Of a stretch of DNA of 64,000 nucleotides, positions 27,742 through 36,812 are shown piece by piece. Location: contig NZ_QXIO01000002.1 in assembly GCF_003545765.1 (NCBI RefSeq), positions 415,705 through 479,704 of the forward strand, read 5' to 3'. Positions within the stretch are counted from its first letter, which is position 1; each line of letters starts with the position of its first letter. The translations under genes were made by a program, and so were the position numbers. The DNA is from Colwellia sp. RSH04. Its GTDB lineage: Bacteria; Pseudomonadota; Gammaproteobacteria; Enterobacterales; Alteromonadaceae. Below the pieces are notes generated by a model. The model saw nothing but the letters and a program-made list of their open reading frames with translations. It was not told where the DNA came from and ran no database searches.

Positions 27742-27757
27742 CTGTTAATTTATACAG
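27742..27757. promoter_or_regulatory. LexA box 1 upstream of the SulA-like gene
   Basis: CTGTTAATTTATACAG has the CTG-N10-CAG form of the gammaproteobacterial LexA operator. It lies 60 bases before the SulA-like start and three bases from a second box. Confidence 0.85.
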
Positions 27758-27760
27758 TAA

Positions 27761-27776
27761 CTGTACATAAAAACAG
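27761..27776. promoter_or_regulatory. LexA box 2 upstream of the SulA-like gene
   Basis: CTGTACATAAAAACAG is a second CTG-N10-CAG site, centred 19 bases from the first, and lies 41 bases before the start codon. Tandem sites suggest tight cooperative repression. Confidence 0.85.
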
Positions 27777-27817
27777 TTCTGCGTAATATAGTAAACTAAA
27801 ACCCATGAGGCTTAGCA

Positions 27818-28258
27818 ATGTTTGAATTAAATACAAATAATAAACATAATCAATGCATTAGACTAGAAAACATCATTAATACCGAAAGTAGGCTAACGGT
27901 TAAAAAAGTAGAAAATACGCTAGAGCTTGCCAATAAGTATGCAGAAATCTGTATTAACAATATGGAAAAAGACAAATGGGTTATGTTTATTAACCCAGAA
28001 GAATCAGCAATATCTCAGTTAGCGAGTTTTGATGGAATTACTCACAAAAATGTTTTATGTGTAAATATAGCAGCAGATAAATTGAGTAATACACAAGTAT
28101 TATCACTATTTAAGACAACACTTTCAGCCAATAATTGTTCGGCGGTAGTACTGCCTGACTCATTGTGTGCAAAATTCGACGAAAAGGAATTATCAGTTGA
28201 ATTTATTCACAGCGAAGCTAATGGTTATATTCTTTCAAATAGTAACATTACCCATTAA
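27818..28258 (+). CDS. SulA-like SOS cell-division inhibitor
   Basis: The 146-residue product is weakly but consistently similar to SulA. The order of features matches: a segment W-x-x-F-I-N-P (KWVMFINPEES), a glycine-containing loop before KNVLCVNIAADKL, and a NNCSAVVLPD strand like SulA's NYSVVIGW. SulA binds FtsZ and blocks septation during DNA damage. The best support is two LexA boxes directly upstream. GAGG lies eight bases before the ATG. No lexA gene is adjacent. Similarity is too low to be sure of FtsZ binding; at minimum this is an SOS-controlled small protein. Confidence 0.72.
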   Translation: MFELNTNNKHNQCIRLENIINTESRLTVKKVENTLELANKYAEICINNMEKDKWVMFINPEESAISQLASFDGITHKNVLCVNIAADKLSNTQVLSLFKTTLSANNCSAVVLPDSLCAKFDEKELSVEFIHSEANGYILSNSNITH

Positions 28259-28406
28259 AGAGCAATGTATTTGATTTATAAAGCCGTGTTATACAAAAAA
28301 TAATGAACGTTCTGGATAAGTGTTCATCAAGCAAAAAACAAGTTAGTGCATTTTTAACAGTGATAAGCATAACTCAAGTAAAGACATAACGTTGAAACTT
28401 GAAACG

Positions 28407-30563
28407 CTATTTGCAATAAGTGAAATTATTTAAGTAATCAACTAACTGTGTTGGAGGAAGTGGCTTAGAAAAGAAATATCCTTGTATAAAATCACATTGT
28501 AAGTCAGTTAATAACTGTAACTGCTCCTGTGTTTCAACACCTTCAGCGACCACTTTTTTACCAAGAGCTTTAGACATAACAATAATTGTTGAAACTAAAA
28601 TATTGTCACTTTTATTTTTACTCATATCTGAAATGAACGCCCTATCAATTTTAATAAAATCAATTGGGATCCTGCGTATATAGCTTAACGAAGAATAACC
28701 GGTACCAAAATCATCAAGCGCAATAGTGCAACCTGCATTTCTTAACTGATTAAATAACACTTCATTATTACGTTTATCAGGGGCTAATGCACTCTCAGTT
28801 AATTCAAAACAAATATCATTTGGCTGTAATCCATATTCGACTATGGTTTTTAACCATTGATCATTCTCTGTTTTATTTAGCGGGATCTCAAAAACTGAGC
28901 GATTAACATTGATAATGATGTCATTAAAACCTTGTGCTCTTAATTTTTTCAATTCAATGCAAGCTTGAATTAATACAAAGTTGCCTAATGGTTTAATAAG
29001 TGAAAACTCTTCTGCAATAGCAACAAACTCATCAGGAGAAACCCATTCTCCAGAGTTATTCCAACGAACCAGCGCTTCAAATTTACGCACTTTTTGTTCT
29101 CCTATCGAAACTATAGGTTGATAAACAACACTGAGTTCATTTTGTTCTATTGCATTACCCAACTGGCTTTTAAGCAATAACTTTCGCTGAGCAATACTTT
29201 GCAACTCTTGTGAGAAAAAACTATATGAATTTCTCCCACTATCTTTAGCATGATACATAGCAGATTCAGCATTCTTTAAAATACTACTTTCATTTTCACT
29301 TTCACTTTCACCAGAACATACCGTTATTCCAATACTTAATGTACAAGTAAGACTCACATCATCAAATACAAAAGGATCACTGAAAGTTAATAAAATACGC
29401 TCAACAATGAGTTTAACATTATCGGTATCTGTTAAATCATTCAGTAAAATGGCGAAACTATCGCCTGATATACGTGCAATACAATCGGTTTCCTTGATGT
29501 GATTCTTTAATCGATTCGCACTCTCAATTAACAATTTATCGCCTAAGTCATGACCATAGATATCATTTATTTCTTTAAATAAATCTAAATCCATGTGCAA
29601 TACAGCTAAACTTGTCTGGCGCGACTTAATTAAATGTAACGATTTAGATAATGTTTCTAGAAATAGAAAGCGATTTGCAATACCCGTTAACAAGTCATAG
29701 TTTGCTTGTTGATAGATTTTACTTTCTGCCGCTTTACTTTGACTAATATCAAAAAAATAAGCGACGTAGTTAGTGACCTTATTATCAGCATCACATATAG
29801 TATTAATGGACAACCATTCAGGAAACACTTCCCCTGATTTTTTCTTATTCAGTATTTCTCCAGACCAAGCACCTGTTTCATTAATCTCTTTCCACATGGT
29901 TTGATAAAATACTTTTGAATGCTCACCTGAAGCAAATATTTTTGGATTCTTCCCTTCTACTTCTCGAAAGCTGTAACCTAAAATATCAGTAAATGCTTTG
30001 TTTACACTGATGATTTTTTCATTTTGATCACAGATAACGATAGCTTCTTTGCTGACCTCAATGATCTTATTACGGATTGTCAGTTCATTAAAAATAGCTT
30101 GTTTTTCCATCTCCTTTTTAATCATGCCACTAAATAGTAAAAATAAAGAAGTCGTTTCTTTTACATTTTCAATATCTTCATGGTAAAGCGCGACTAATAT
30201 TGCATCCGTATTACCATTATCCGTTTTTAATGGCACCCCTACATAACCTTCGATATTCATATCGGTTAATAATTGATCTTTAGGGTAAGTTTGTTGACAG
30301 CTAGTTTTATGAGTGCATACATCACCTAAAGAGACATTCTCACAGGGTGTATGTTTCAATTCATAACTAAAATTATTTTCAATGTTACCTTCTGATGCAA
30401 CAGAGATAGTAGAGGCTATATTCGCGCCTTCATCTAAAGAAGCAATAAAAACAATATCGGCTTGAATAGCTTTAGCTAAAGAAAGACAAATGCTGTCAGT
30501 GAAATTATCGGCAACTGAATGAGAAAGGTAATCTATTATCGATTTTACTTTTTCTTCTACCAC
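28407..30563 (-). CDS. GAF-PAS-GGDEF(degenerate)-EAL c-di-GMP protein
   Basis: A 718-residue cytoplasmic protein with no membrane span: a GAF-like sensor (about 1-150), a PAS/PAC domain (about 160-285; ISVNKAFTDILGYSFREVEGKNPKIF), a GGDEF domain (about 295-450) and an EAL domain (about 460-715). The cyclase motif is S366-G-D-S-F370 in place of GGDEF, so the catalytic Glu is missing and cyclase activity is unlikely. The EAL domain keeps E496 in FEALVRW, ELTESAL, DDFGTGYSSLSY, KIDRAFI and VAEGVETQEQL, so c-di-GMP hydrolysis is expected. The start is GTG. It stands alone in its transcription unit. Confidence 0.92.
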   Translation of the reverse strand: MVEEKVKSIIDYLSHSVADNFTDSICLSLAKAIQADIVFIASLDEGANIASTISVASEGNIENNFSYELKHTPCENVSLGDVCTHKTSCQQTYPKDQLLTDMNIEGYVGVPLKTDNGNTDAILVALYHEDIENVKETTSLFLLFSGMIKKEMEKQAIFNELTIRNKIIEVSKEAIVICDQNEKIISVNKAFTDILGYSFREVEGKNPKIFASGEHSKVFYQTMWKEINETGAWSGEILNKKKSGEVFPEWLSINTICDADNKVTNYVAYFFDISQSKAAESKIYQQANYDLLTGIANRFLFLETLSKSLHLIKSRQTSLAVLHMDLDLFKEINDIYGHDLGDKLLIESANRLKNHIKETDCIARISGDSFAILLNDLTDTDNVKLIVERILLTFSDPFVFDDVSLTCTLSIGITVCSGESESENESSILKNAESAMYHAKDSGRNSYSFFSQELQSIAQRKLLLKSQLGNAIEQNELSVVYQPIVSIGEQKVRKFEALVRWNNSGEWVSPDEFVAIAEEFSLIKPLGNFVLIQACIELKKLRAQGFNDIIINVNRSVFEIPLNKTENDQWLKTIVEYGLQPNDICFELTESALAPDKRNNEVLFNQLRNAGCTIALDDFGTGYSSLSYIRRIPIDFIKIDRAFISDMSKNKSDNILVSTIIVMSKALGKKVVAEGVETQEQLQLLTDLQCDFIQGYFFSKPLPPTQLVDYLNNFTYCK

Positions 30564-30723
30564 AATGTCCCTTATTTTAACTGCGAAATGTGTTAAAAAT
30601 AATCAACGTTAATATATTAAGTTTATACTATTCTCTTTTTCAATATTTAAATATAGGATATTAAGGTTTTTAAAGACAATAACAAGAGGCTAATGTCTTT
30701 AAAATATCATAGTAAACGAGGAA

Positions 30724-31071
30724 TTAATCAACGATAACAGCTGTTTCATCAAGGTTTAAGGCTGAGCCATCAACAAATTTAAATTGATTAAAGCCAATTT
30801 TTATCATGTCACCATTCTTTAGCAGTTGCCTTGAAACTAATCGTCCATTGAGTTCTGTGCCATTGGTACTATTTAAATCTTCTAGCACAACAACACTTCC
30901 GCCTTGCTCATAAGGAACTTGTTTAACCGTCAAGCGGGCATGTTTTGAACTTACCGCTCGATCTTCAATATGAATATCACAAAATTTTACGCGGCCAATT
31001 AAAAGCTCATCTTGATTAAGCTCCCATTTATTAATTACTACATCTTCGACAATTAAGGCTAAATAAGCCAT
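30724..31071 (-). CDS. FHA-domain protein
   Basis: A 115-residue protein consisting almost entirely of one forkhead-associated domain, which binds phosphothreonine peptides. Diagnostic positions are LLIGRVKFCDIHIED, the S-x-x-H in VSSKHARL, and LNSTNGTELNG. It is the last gene of a set with a PP2C phosphatase and a Ser/Thr kinase on the same strand, 65 bases after the phosphatase gene, and probably reads phosphorylation made by that kinase. Confidence 0.9.
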   Translation of the reverse strand: MAYLALIVEDVVINKWELNQDELLIGRVKFCDIHIEDRAVSSKHARLTVKQVPYEQGGSVVVLEDLNSTNGTELNGRLVSRQLLKNGDMIKIGFNQFKFVDGSALNLDETAVIVD

Positions 31072-31136
31072 AGTTCACCCCTTCCCCTTTCATGTATTAA
31101 CGCTTATAAAGTCGTTGTACATATAATTTTTATCAA

Positions 31137-31880
31137 TTATAAGCAAATTAACCCAAGGGTTAAATTATCTTTGCTTGATTGTAACACAGCGTGTTCCACC
31201 ATTTTTTTACACAGTGCATTTTTTTCATCTAACTTAATGTATTTACCCAAATAATGTTTTATTTCATCTTCTGATAAAAAATCATGTAAGCCATCGGTTG
31301 ACAACATTAATCTATCACCTGGATATAATTTTCTCGAGACAATATCAACCTCAACATCAACTTTACTGCCTAAAGCACGAGAGAGTAAATTTTTGGTATT
31401 AGAGTTTGCTGCTGTTGCAGCGCTAATTGCCCCTTTATTTAACAAAAACTGAATCATGGTATGATCTTCAGTTAATTGAATTAACTGACCTTTATGGTAT
31501 ATGTAAGCGCGAGAGTCACCAACCCATGCGATATAGCAGCAATTTTGCTCAAGTATGAGTAATACACCTGTTGTCCCCATGCCTTTATAGTGACTAAATT
31601 TCTGAGATTTTTCATAAATATTACTATTTGCTTGCTTAAGAATCTCACAGGCATAACTTTTCCAGCCTTGTTTAGGCACCTCAGATAAGGTGTTTAATTG
31701 TTCAGCAACAAAATCTGTTAAAAGTGAACTAGCTACCTCCCCTGCTTTATGCCCGCCCATTCCATCTGCAACAATCATCCAATGAATAGGTAATTTGTCA
31801 TTAACCCCATGACGAATAGCATCTTCATTTTTCTTTCGGTGAGGCCCTTGCTCAGTTAATGTATTTATACACTTCATCAT
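31137..31880 (-). CDS. PP2C-type Ser/Thr protein phosphatase
   Basis: A 247-residue PPM/PP2C phosphatase with the metal-binding Asp motifs MIVADGMGGHKAGEVA, YIAWVGDSRAYIYHKGQL, LMLSTDGLHDFL and SSKDNLTLGLI. It would reverse phosphorylation by the neighbouring kinase. Its ATG overlaps the kinase stop by four bases (ATGA), so the two are translationally coupled. There are no other type VI secretion genes in the window, although similar trios occur in such clusters. Confidence 0.93.
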   Translation of the reverse strand: MMKCINTLTEQGPHRKKNEDAIRHGVNDKLPIHWMIVADGMGGHKAGEVASSLLTDFVAEQLNTLSEVPKQGWKSYACEILKQANSNIYEKSQKFSHYKGMGTTGVLLILEQNCCYIAWVGDSRAYIYHKGQLIQLTEDHTMIQFLLNKGAISAATAANSNTKNLLSRALGSKVDVEVDIVSRKLYPGDRLMLSTDGLHDFLSEDEIKHYLGKYIKLDEKNALCKKMVEHAVLQSSKDNLTLGLICL

Positions 31881-33919
31881 ACAATTGGCGCCTGCTTAAA
31901 GTCTCGTTTTAATGCATTGATAAGCGCTTGCTTAAACTCTTGCATGGTTTGATAACGTTTTGTAGTATCTTTCTGTAATGCCTTATTGGTTATACGTGCA
32001 GCGCTAGGCGGCAAAGAGTCTCTATGTTCAGTAATTTTAGTGTGCTTAGCATTGCTAATTTGATAAGCAACACTAACCACAGAGTCACCTTCAAAGGGTA
32101 ATTTACCACTCAAAAGCTGATAAAAAGTTGCCCCTAAGCTAAAAATATCACTTCGTCCATCAACAGCGCTGCCTGTTATTTGTTCAGGCGACATATAATA
32201 TGGACTTCCCATGACAACTCCAGTACTTGTTCGACTGTTGTCTGTTACATAAGCAATACCAAAATCAGTAATGGTCGCTTTTTGTAAATCATCATCGTAA
32301 ATAATATTACCGGGTTTAATATCACGATGAACCACGTGTTGGCGATGCGCATAATCTAACGCATCTGTTATTTGAATCATCAGTTGATAAACTAAAGGCG
32401 TAGGCAAAAGCTTGTCTGCATGAATGAAGTGAGAAAGTGGCGCTCCCGTCAATAAATCCATTGCGATATAACCAAGACTTCCTTCATCCCCAACATCATA
32501 AATAGTCACTATATTCGCGTGGCTTAAGCCACCTGCGGTTTCTGCTTCTCTAAAAAAGCGTTGCTTGGCTTGGCTGATTTCTTCCTTGTCAACGCTATCA
32601 CTTAACTGTAATGATTTAATCGCTACATGACGATTAATTTTTGGGTCAACACCGCGATATACAATGCCCATTGCACCTTTACCTAACAGCCCTTCAACTT
32701 GATAACGGCCAAAATTTTGCCCTTTAAATGCTTGCGTTACAGAGAGTTTGGCTTGAGTTTGTGATAAATCATCTTCAGCTGAGATAACAATTGTACTCTC
32801 TAAACTGTCATCATTATTCAGCTGTTGTTGCTTATTAATAACCAAGGTTGCAGCCAAATCCTCTTCGTTATCAGCATTCACTTGTTCACCATTTAACTGA
32901 GCGTCATTAGAGTCGACAAGTTCAAAAGTATTATCAAGTTTAGCTGCCACTTCACTAGAAATTGGTGAGCTTTGCCAGTTTAGTTTATGAGGATTATCTT
33001 CAGTGCGTTTGGGTGCCGTATAATTTTGAGCAATAACATTACTGTCTTCAATTATCGTAGCACCTTTAACGTACTCGTTAACGTTATCATCATAGTTAAC
33101 ATTTTTTATAATGGTTCGGTTTTCACGTTCATTAATATTTTTCGCGGTTTTGGCATGCAATAAGGCTTTTTGATGCGCTACAATCTTTTCATGGCTTGGA
33201 GAGTATTTAAGGGCGCTCTGTTCATTCCAGCGAAATAAACAAAGTGCTATATCTGGTAGCTCTTTTACTTCGGCTTGCAATCCAATTTGATGCAATTTTT
33301 CTTGAAGCGATTGATTTACTTTTAATTTAGATAATACTTTTTCCAGTTTATCTATTTGATTAGATAACGCACATTCTTCAATATTTTCTAATAATAATTG
33401 CTCGTAATCTTGCTGCAATTGAGTAAATATTAATTCTTCATGACGAAACGCTATTAAGAACGGCCAAGAAAGCAAAACAACTACGGTTATTGGAATAACG
33501 ATAAAATACTGCTGATATATAGCTAAGCTGTATTGCATGATAAACAACGTAGCAATAAAACAAAGTATTACTAGTGCTTGCTGAGTAATTTTACTCGCTC
33601 TACTGCGCCATAACGCGTAAATACCAATAAAAAAAAGCCCTAGAGAAACAATAAAAATAGCAATAGTAGGCTGTGTCGCTTGAAATATATCAACATTATT
33701 AATTGAGGGATTGGCTGTCAAATCAACACTATGTTGTTTTAGCAACCATGCAAGGTTTGCATGATTAATATCAGAGAAATAGCCTGTTGTTATCATCCAT
33801 AAACTAACCAGCCAAAAGCAGAACAGTAAATAAAACCACCCTGTTTTATAAAATGGAAGAGCACTTCTTAACATTGACTGGTTAAGCCTATTAGGTTGAG
33901 GCAAACTAAACACCTGCAC
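31877..33919 (-). CDS. Membrane-anchored Hanks-type Ser/Thr protein kinase
   Basis: A 680-residue kinase. The N-terminal about 170 residues hold membrane segments (WFYLLFCFWLVSLWMITTGYF and others near 90-165). Next comes a helical, acidic, Thr/Ser-rich linker to about 400 with repeated ATLVI/TIVIS motifs that may be phosphorylated and bound by the FHA protein. The C-terminal kinase domain has GLLGKGAMGIVYRG, the VAIKSL lysine, HRDIKPGN with catalytic D533, and DFGIAYV. The layout is inverted relative to PknB-like kinases, which have the catalytic domain first. The start GTG lacks a clear Shine-Dalgarno; an ATG at 33874 is an alternative. Confidence 0.9.
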   Translation of the reverse strand: MQVFSLPQPNRLNQSMLRSALPFYKTGWFYLLFCFWLVSLWMITTGYFSDINHANLAWLLKQHSVDLTANPSINNVDIFQATQPTIAIFIVSLGLFFIGIYALWRSRASKITQQALVILCFIATLFIMQYSLAIYQQYFIVIPITVVVLLSWPFLIAFRHEELIFTQLQQDYEQLLLENIEECALSNQIDKLEKVLSKLKVNQSLQEKLHQIGLQAEVKELPDIALCLFRWNEQSALKYSPSHEKIVAHQKALLHAKTAKNINERENRTIIKNVNYDDNVNEYVKGATIIEDSNVIAQNYTAPKRTEDNPHKLNWQSSPISSEVAAKLDNTFELVDSNDAQLNGEQVNADNEEDLAATLVINKQQQLNNDDSLESTIVISAEDDLSQTQAKLSVTQAFKGQNFGRYQVEGLLGKGAMGIVYRGVDPKINRHVAIKSLQLSDSVDKEEISQAKQRFFREAETAGGLSHANIVTIYDVGDEGSLGYIAMDLLTGAPLSHFIHADKLLPTPLVYQLMIQITDALDYAHRQHVVHRDIKPGNIIYDDDLQKATITDFGIAYVTDNSRTSTGVVMGSPYYMSPEQITGSAVDGRSDIFSLGATFYQLLSGKLPFEGDSVVSVAYQISNAKHTKITEHRDSLPPSAARITNKALQKDTTKRYQTMQEFKQALINALKRDFKQAPIV

Positions 33920-34108
33920 TAACAGTTTGATATGAAAGCAAGTTTAGGGGTTTATTTCGCCAATTTTATTATTATTATTTGTTGTTTTTTTTAATTCAAA
34001 TGTAGGTACAAATGAATTATATATTTTCAGTGTAACAAAAATTTACTTTATTAAAAGCACAATTTTACCTAAATATTTAATGCTGATAATTCACATTAAA
34101 CTCACAAA

Positions 34109-34618
34109 CTAAGCAAGTTCTTTTTCATAGTAATTCGTTGAATCGCCATTAAAATCTATATTACACAATTGCTGAAATGCTAATTGCATTAATAAATTAT
34201 GGGATGCGATATTATGTGGAGAGGTAATTGCTAAAACTTTTTTAATAGCAAAGTTATGTTGTCCATGAGCAAGTACTGATATACAAGCCTCTTTTGCATA
34301 ACCTTGTCGCCAGTATTTTGGCAGAAGACTATAACCTATGTCTGGAAATTCAAGTTCATCTCTTTTAAGTATGCCACACATACCGATGGGCTCAAGATTT
34401 TCTTTAAGTGCAACGTGATATAAACCGAAGCCATTTTCCTTATAACTGGCAATAGGGCCTTGCTGCAAATACTGCTCTGCATCTAACACAGTCCTAACTT
34501 TTTTATCGCCAATATTTTCAATGAAAGATGGCTCATTAAGTAGAGTAACAATAAACTTTGCGTCGAATAAATTAAACTCCCTGATGATTAACCTTTCTGT
34601 TTCGATAATGTCCTTCAA
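34109..34618 (-). CDS. GNAT N-acetyltransferase (RimJ/RimL type)
   Basis: A 169-residue acetyltransferase that opens with ETERLIIREFNLFDAKF, typical of the RimJ/RimL-like GNAT branch. It continues to the acetyl-CoA-binding part LPKYWRQGYAKEACISVL and ITSPHNIASHNLLMQLAF. I place the start at a TTG at 34618, because AAAGGAG lies about seven bases upstream and the protein then begins right before the family's first strand; the longer ORF upstream looks like leader sequence. A short perfect hairpin (ACGCCC-TCTA-GGGCGT, 34649-34664) sits in that leader. Substrate unknown. Confidence 0.85.
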   Translation of the reverse strand: MKDIIETERLIIREFNLFDAKFIVTLLNEPSFIENIGDKKVRTVLDAEQYLQQGPIASYKENGFGLYHVALKENLEPIGMCGILKRDELEFPDIGYSLLPKYWRQGYAKEACISVLAHGQHNFAIKKVLAITSPHNIASHNLLMQLAFQQLCNIDFNGDSTNYYEKELA

Positions 34619-34885
34619 GATATTCTCCTTTGTTTTAATATCGGTATAACGCCCTCTAGGGCGTGTTGATAAACCAACAGTAATGTATACTACATGCATC
34701 TTTTTAAAAAGTTATATTTACTAGAAGCGAGTATCTTTTCACAACACAGAAAAAACAACTGACTTATTGCACAAGCAGTAATGGATTAAAAAGTAAAAAA
34801 CACAAGGCATACAAATTAAATGTTTGAGACAAAAAAGCCTAAATCAATCAGTCAATTCAGGCCTTCATTATTTATTCATGTAATC

Positions 34886-36670
34886 TTAGCTTTTTACAAT
34901 ATCGTCGATCATACCAACAATAGAAGGATGATAACCCGCTCGCGCTTCTTGATAAATCTCATTAGCCAGTGTGATATAACCTGCATCAAGTAAACTTTTA
35001 TATAACGGTTTTACAAACTTTCCTCTACCAATCGCTTTCAAATAGGTGGCAACAGCTTGTAGTACATGCTCAGCATTATTTCTAATGGCGACCGTAAACC
35101 AAGCAAAAGCTATCTCAGCATTGGTTGAAGCAGTTAATGAGAAACAGTTATCTAATTCAAGCAATTGAGGTACTGAAAGTTGCTCAGGTAAGGTTGTTAA
35201 GAAATATTGCCAATGATGTACTGACCAACCATCTACCGTTAATGCATCGGCATGTGTTCCAGCTAACCAAGCATTTTGCTGAGCGATCACTTTATCTAAA
35301 CTATTTGAGGTCGGTGCAACAAACCATTCTGGCATGCCTGTTCCATGGATCCACTCTAATAATTCAGTTTCTGATATTTTATCACTATGCTCAACTAACA
35401 ATGTTTGCTGAGCATAAGCAATAAAATCTTCTGTGGTGATAGCAGTAAAGGCAAAGTGTTCTACATAAGTTAACAAGAACTTGTCAAACGCTACACGTCC
35501 TAACCTTCTTTCTAAATCATGGACAAACATTGATGCTTTATCATAAGTAAAACGATCAAAGGCATTATTTGGATCTTCTGTTTGCACATTCGCCGTAACG
35601 GTTTGTTTCTCTACAGGCATGGTTTTGAACTCTTCTAACAAACGGCCATATTCAAGCACCACTTCAAGCTCCGCCATTTCTTTACCATAAACCGCTTCAA
35701 CAATACGGTTAGTAAAGTAGGTTGTGAAACCTTCATTAAGCCATAAATCACGCCATGTGGCATTGCTGACTAAGTTACCTGTCCATGAATGCGCTAACTC
35801 ATGAGCCACTGTTGAGACTAAGCTTTTATCACCGGCAATTAATGTTGGGGTCATAAAGGCTAAACGAGGGTTTTCCATGCCACCAAAAGGGAAACTCGGT
35901 GGTAAAACTATCATGTCATAACGACCCCAACGATATGGGCCAAGCAAGCTTTCAGCAATGTTGATCATCTGCTCTGTATCTTCAAACTCTTTAGCACAAG
36001 CTGCTAACATGCTTGGTTCAGTATAAACACCACTGCGCTCACCAATAGCTTTAAAAGCTAAATCACCACAAGCAATCGCCATTAAATGCGTTGGAATGGG
36101 CTCTGGCATTCTAAACATAAAGACACCAGGATATTCAATTTCATCATTACTTTCTGCACACATAACCACAGTCATATTTTGTGGTGCCATCACCTTAGCG
36201 TTAAATGTGACTCGTGCTTTTGGGCTATCTTGCAATGGGATCCAGCTGCGCGCGTTTATTGGCTGAGATTGACTGAATAAATAGGGTGATTTTTTACCTG
36301 ATGTTTGCGCAGGGGTTAACCATTGTAACCCTTCTGCTTGAGGCGTTGTTTTATAATAAATTTTTACCCATATGTCATCAGCAATTAAATCAATAACTAA
36401 ACGACTACCTAAAATATCGTCTGCTTGATCTAAGATAAAATTAAGTGCTTCACCTTTACTGTTTTCAATGCGATCAATAATTAAATCACGCGTATCAAGT
36501 ATGAGTTGTGTCGCTAATTGATCCGTTTGGTGCGCTATTGCTAAGTTTACATAGCCTGATAATTCTTGCTTATCAAAGCTTATTGCAAGGGCTAAATCGA
36601 AATGGGTGACTTTAACTTCATCTGTATTTGCATAAGAGTGATAGTCATGAGTGAAATCAAATTGGTTCAT
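34886..36670 (-). CDS. M1-family aminopeptidase (leukotriene A4 hydrolase-like)
   Basis: A 594-residue cytoplasmic zinc aminopeptidase. The exopeptidase motif is FPFGGMENPRLAF, and the zinc site is H290-E-L-A-H294 followed by LNEGFTTYF with the third ligand. The length and the C-terminal helical domain (TEDFIAYAQQTL to the end) match LTA4H-type bacterial M1 enzymes and not the longer PepN. The ATG at 36670 (MNQFDFTHDYHS) gives the normal N-terminus; the 21 codons before it look like leader. It probably degrades imported or cytoplasmic peptides, and the next gene upstream is a peptide-type MFS transporter. Confidence 0.92.
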   Translation of the reverse strand: MNQFDFTHDYHSYANTDEVKVTHFDLALAISFDKQELSGYVNLAIAHQTDQLATQLILDTRDLIIDRIENSKGEALNFILDQADDILGSRLVIDLIADDIWVKIYYKTTPQAEGLQWLTPAQTSGKKSPYLFSQSQPINARSWIPLQDSPKARVTFNAKVMAPQNMTVVMCAESNDEIEYPGVFMFRMPEPIPTHLMAIACGDLAFKAIGERSGVYTEPSMLAACAKEFEDTEQMINIAESLLGPYRWGRYDMIVLPPSFPFGGMENPRLAFMTPTLIAGDKSLVSTVAHELAHSWTGNLVSNATWRDLWLNEGFTTYFTNRIVEAVYGKEMAELEVVLEYGRLLEEFKTMPVEKQTVTANVQTEDPNNAFDRFTYDKASMFVHDLERRLGRVAFDKFLLTYVEHFAFTAITTEDFIAYAQQTLLVEHSDKISETELLEWIHGTGMPEWFVAPTSNSLDKVIAQQNAWLAGTHADALTVDGWSVHHWQYFLTTLPEQLSVPQLLELDNCFSLTASTNAEIAFAWFTVAIRNNAEHVLQAVATYLKAIGRGKFVKPLYKSLLDAGYITLANEIYQEARAGYHPSIVGMIDDIVKS

Positions 36671-36752
36671 GAGAAAAGATCCAAGAATAAAAGTTATTTG
36701 AAATATATCTGAAACGTATTGAAATAATACCAATAGTTTAAAATAATTTTTT

Positions 36753-36786
36753 AAACAAAGGCCTGATATAAATCAGGCCTTTGTTT
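36753..36786. terminator. Strong terminator between the MFS transporter and M1 aminopeptidase genes
   Basis: A 15-bp perfect stem (AAACAAAGGCCTGAT with its complement) around ATAA lies directly after the MFS stop codon on the minus strand, with A-rich and T-rich flanks on both sides. Confidence 0.9.
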
Positions 36787-36812
36787 AGTTTATTACATCA
36801 TTAATTTGTTAC

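Noticed and set aside
30724..33919. Part of a type VI secretion cluster
   Set aside because: FHA, PP2C and kinase genes occur in such clusters, but no tss structural gene is present on either side.
34829..34865. Terminator downstream of the M1 aminopeptidase gene
   Set aside because: The AAGCCTAAAT / ATTCAGGCCTT pairing has a bulge and mismatches and is too weak to list as a feature.
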